NCBI GenBank assembly: GCA_037951165.1
Contig: JBBDHG010000028.1
Location: 2,595,501-2,659,500, forward strand
From: Lophius americanus
Taxonomy: Eukaryota; Chordata; Actinopteri; Lophiiformes; Lophiidae
Length of the DNA: 64,000 nt
Direction: 5' to 3'
In this document: in pieces, positions 62,589 through 64,000 of the stretch
Layout of the letters: each line of letters opens with the position of its first letter
Position numbering within the stretch: the stretch's first letter is position 1
The notes under the pieces: generated by a model
Database searches by the model: none
What the model was told of the DNA's origin: nothing
What the model saw: only the letters and a program-made list of their open reading frames with translations
Program-made: the position numbers and the translations under genes

Positions 62589-63169
62589 CCCTCATGTTGC
62601 CAAAAATACTTAAGATTGATCAATCAGGAGGCCCAAACGAATGACAGCAGATGATATGCTCTTTAACTCCTCAGTGAGATTTAGTGATTGCATCTTCTAA
62701 AGCTGGACGAATGCCTCCATGGAGTCCAGACGCTGGTGCTGAAGGTGGTGGCCGATGACTCGGTAGACTGATGAAATGATGTAGATGGTGAGCCGCCAAC
62801 AGCTGAGTGTTGATGGGAATGTGGACGGGAACCATAACTGCAGCATGAATTAACTGAAGTAACACAGGGATGATATTTAAAGTCAGCAGCAAGATAATGG
62901 GCCAATAACTAGACCGATGCTCTCTCAGTGTTTTTTGTAAAAAGAAGCTAGCCCCAGTGATTGAAATAGGAACTATAGGAGTAAAACATGATGTATACGA
63001 GACATATCTCAAATTGACTCATACGCACATCATTTCCACTCAATCGGCCAAACGTTACAAAAAGTTATGTCCGAAAAGTTAGTAAGAGTAAATTATGAAC
63101 TTTTATGGTTATGTGTGAAAGATCAATCTCGACGAGTCCAATCATATGCTCAATAAGCTATATTGGGCT

Positions 63170-63610
63170 AGTGGTTAAGAGGTCATGTCTGCAAAACAGT
63201 ATATTTCGTGAAAAAGACCCCCCTCTTGTGTGAAATATGTACTAATATTTAATGTCATAAATGTACGACAGACCTTTCCCAAAATCAATCCAATTCTTCC
63301 TCGGTTTATGGAGTTATAAAATTTGAAAATGATCCATTAAATAGTTTTTGAGTTATGTCTGGAAAATAATGTTTGTTTTTCGTGAAAAGCTCCCTCTGTT
63401 GAGTAAAGTATGAACTATTAGAGTAAAACGCAAGATAAATTAATTCAAGTTTATTCATATTCACCAAAACGAAATAACGCTTGACAAATTATGTTCCATG
63501 AAAAGGTTTTTTTGGTTACCATGTTACCACATGGGATCAGTGGCGTACGGTCCAGTTATGATTCCATTATATGTCCGACTTTTCGGGGATATAATGAAAG
63601 CACATTGCTG
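63170..63610 (+). repeat. unclassified dispersed repeat U, copy 4 (longest)
   Basis: AAAGACCCCCCTCTTGTGTG, TTCCCAAAATCAATCC, AAATTTGAAAATGATCCATT and AAATAGTTTTTGAGTTATG. A second CTCC-type start with AGTATGAACTATTAGAG follows, and it finishes ATTCCATTATATGTCCGACT then TTTCGGGGATATAATG. The start module occurs twice inside it. No coding region. Confidence 0.65.
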
Positions 63611-64000
63611 TGGATAGATGTGACCAGCTGATGAGATCCGCTTCAAGTTCCAACTGACAATGACTGAGATATAAACCGTCCTGAGTGAACATTTTGCTGG
63701 AGCTGCATTTGTTTTTCTTGTAGTGCCATAGGATCTGTTTACTGTTTCATTCGTCCACACTTTCTCACAGGATGTTTCTTCTTATCACAAGAGTGTCTTA
63801 TTCTTAATATATTTGAATATATCATCACTAGTAAGGAAACATTTCATTCATCTCTATGTTTTCTACACTTCTCTAACCTTATTTTCTAGTACGGTTCAGT
63901 ATCCGAACAGAGAGATCTGATGGTGTTGACACCAAACCAACATGGAACCCCAAACTTATCACTGTGACTTGCTGTCATGATTCATTTTTCTGTCAGCTCT

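Overview
This is a 64 kb piece of a teleost fish nuclear genome, probably a percomorph. It is AT-leaning and rich in (CA)n/(GT)n, (GGAT)n and (AT)n arrays. It carries fish-type mobile-element remnants: Tc1/mariner, hAT, RTE/Rex3-like and L2/CR1-like LINEs, and tRNA-promoter SINEs. I see no bacterial, organellar or viral gene content.

The one host gene I can support is the first coding exon of xylt1 (xylosyltransferase 1) on the minus strand, 26028-26315. It encodes the Golgi membrane anchor and the start of the stem. A good GTAAG splice donor follows in phase 0. Everything from 26027 down to base 1 is then first-intron sequence (at least 26 kb), and I found no second exon there. From about 26.6 kb to 64 kb is upstream, apparently gene-free DNA that should hold the promoter and possible distal regulatory DNA.

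Layout. 1-26.0 kb: xylt1 intron 1, with long dinucleotide arrays (3.7, 8.2, 9.3 kb), a 696-bp inverted-repeat element (10.4-11.1 kb), an L2-type LINE end (14.5 kb), a MITE carrying a SINE (15.9-16.6 kb), two copies of a conserved ~130-bp repeat (17.8 and 20.0 kb), a hAT fragment with a BED-like finger (19.5 kb), an RTE/Rex3-like LINE 3' end with a GGAT tail (20.4-21.4 kb), and a hAT-type non-autonomous element with a nested repeat (24.3-25.7 kb). 26.0-26.6 kb: GC-rich xylt1 exon 1 and 5' leader. 26.9-64 kb: intergenic, with Tc1 deletion derivatives (26.9, 30.6, 39.4 kb), a 12-bp minisatellite (33.4 kb), LINE remnants (37, 42.7 kb), a hAT remnant beside two head-to-head SINEs (46.8-48.5 kb), a long AT array (49.7 kb), a complete but decayed Tc1 element with TA duplication and terminal repeats (54.0-55.2 kb), two adjacent hairpins (56.75 kb), a GGAT-type array (58.5 kb), and several copies of an unclassified dispersed repeat (28.7, 44.5, 57.1, 59.7, 63.2 kb).

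Most open frames over 60 codons are chance frames or readings through simple repeats. I did not find an undescribed multi-gene system. The points most worth checking are the unbroken reading frame upstream of the xylt1 start, the perfect hairpins, the unclassified repeat family and the ordered variant pattern in the minisatellite.
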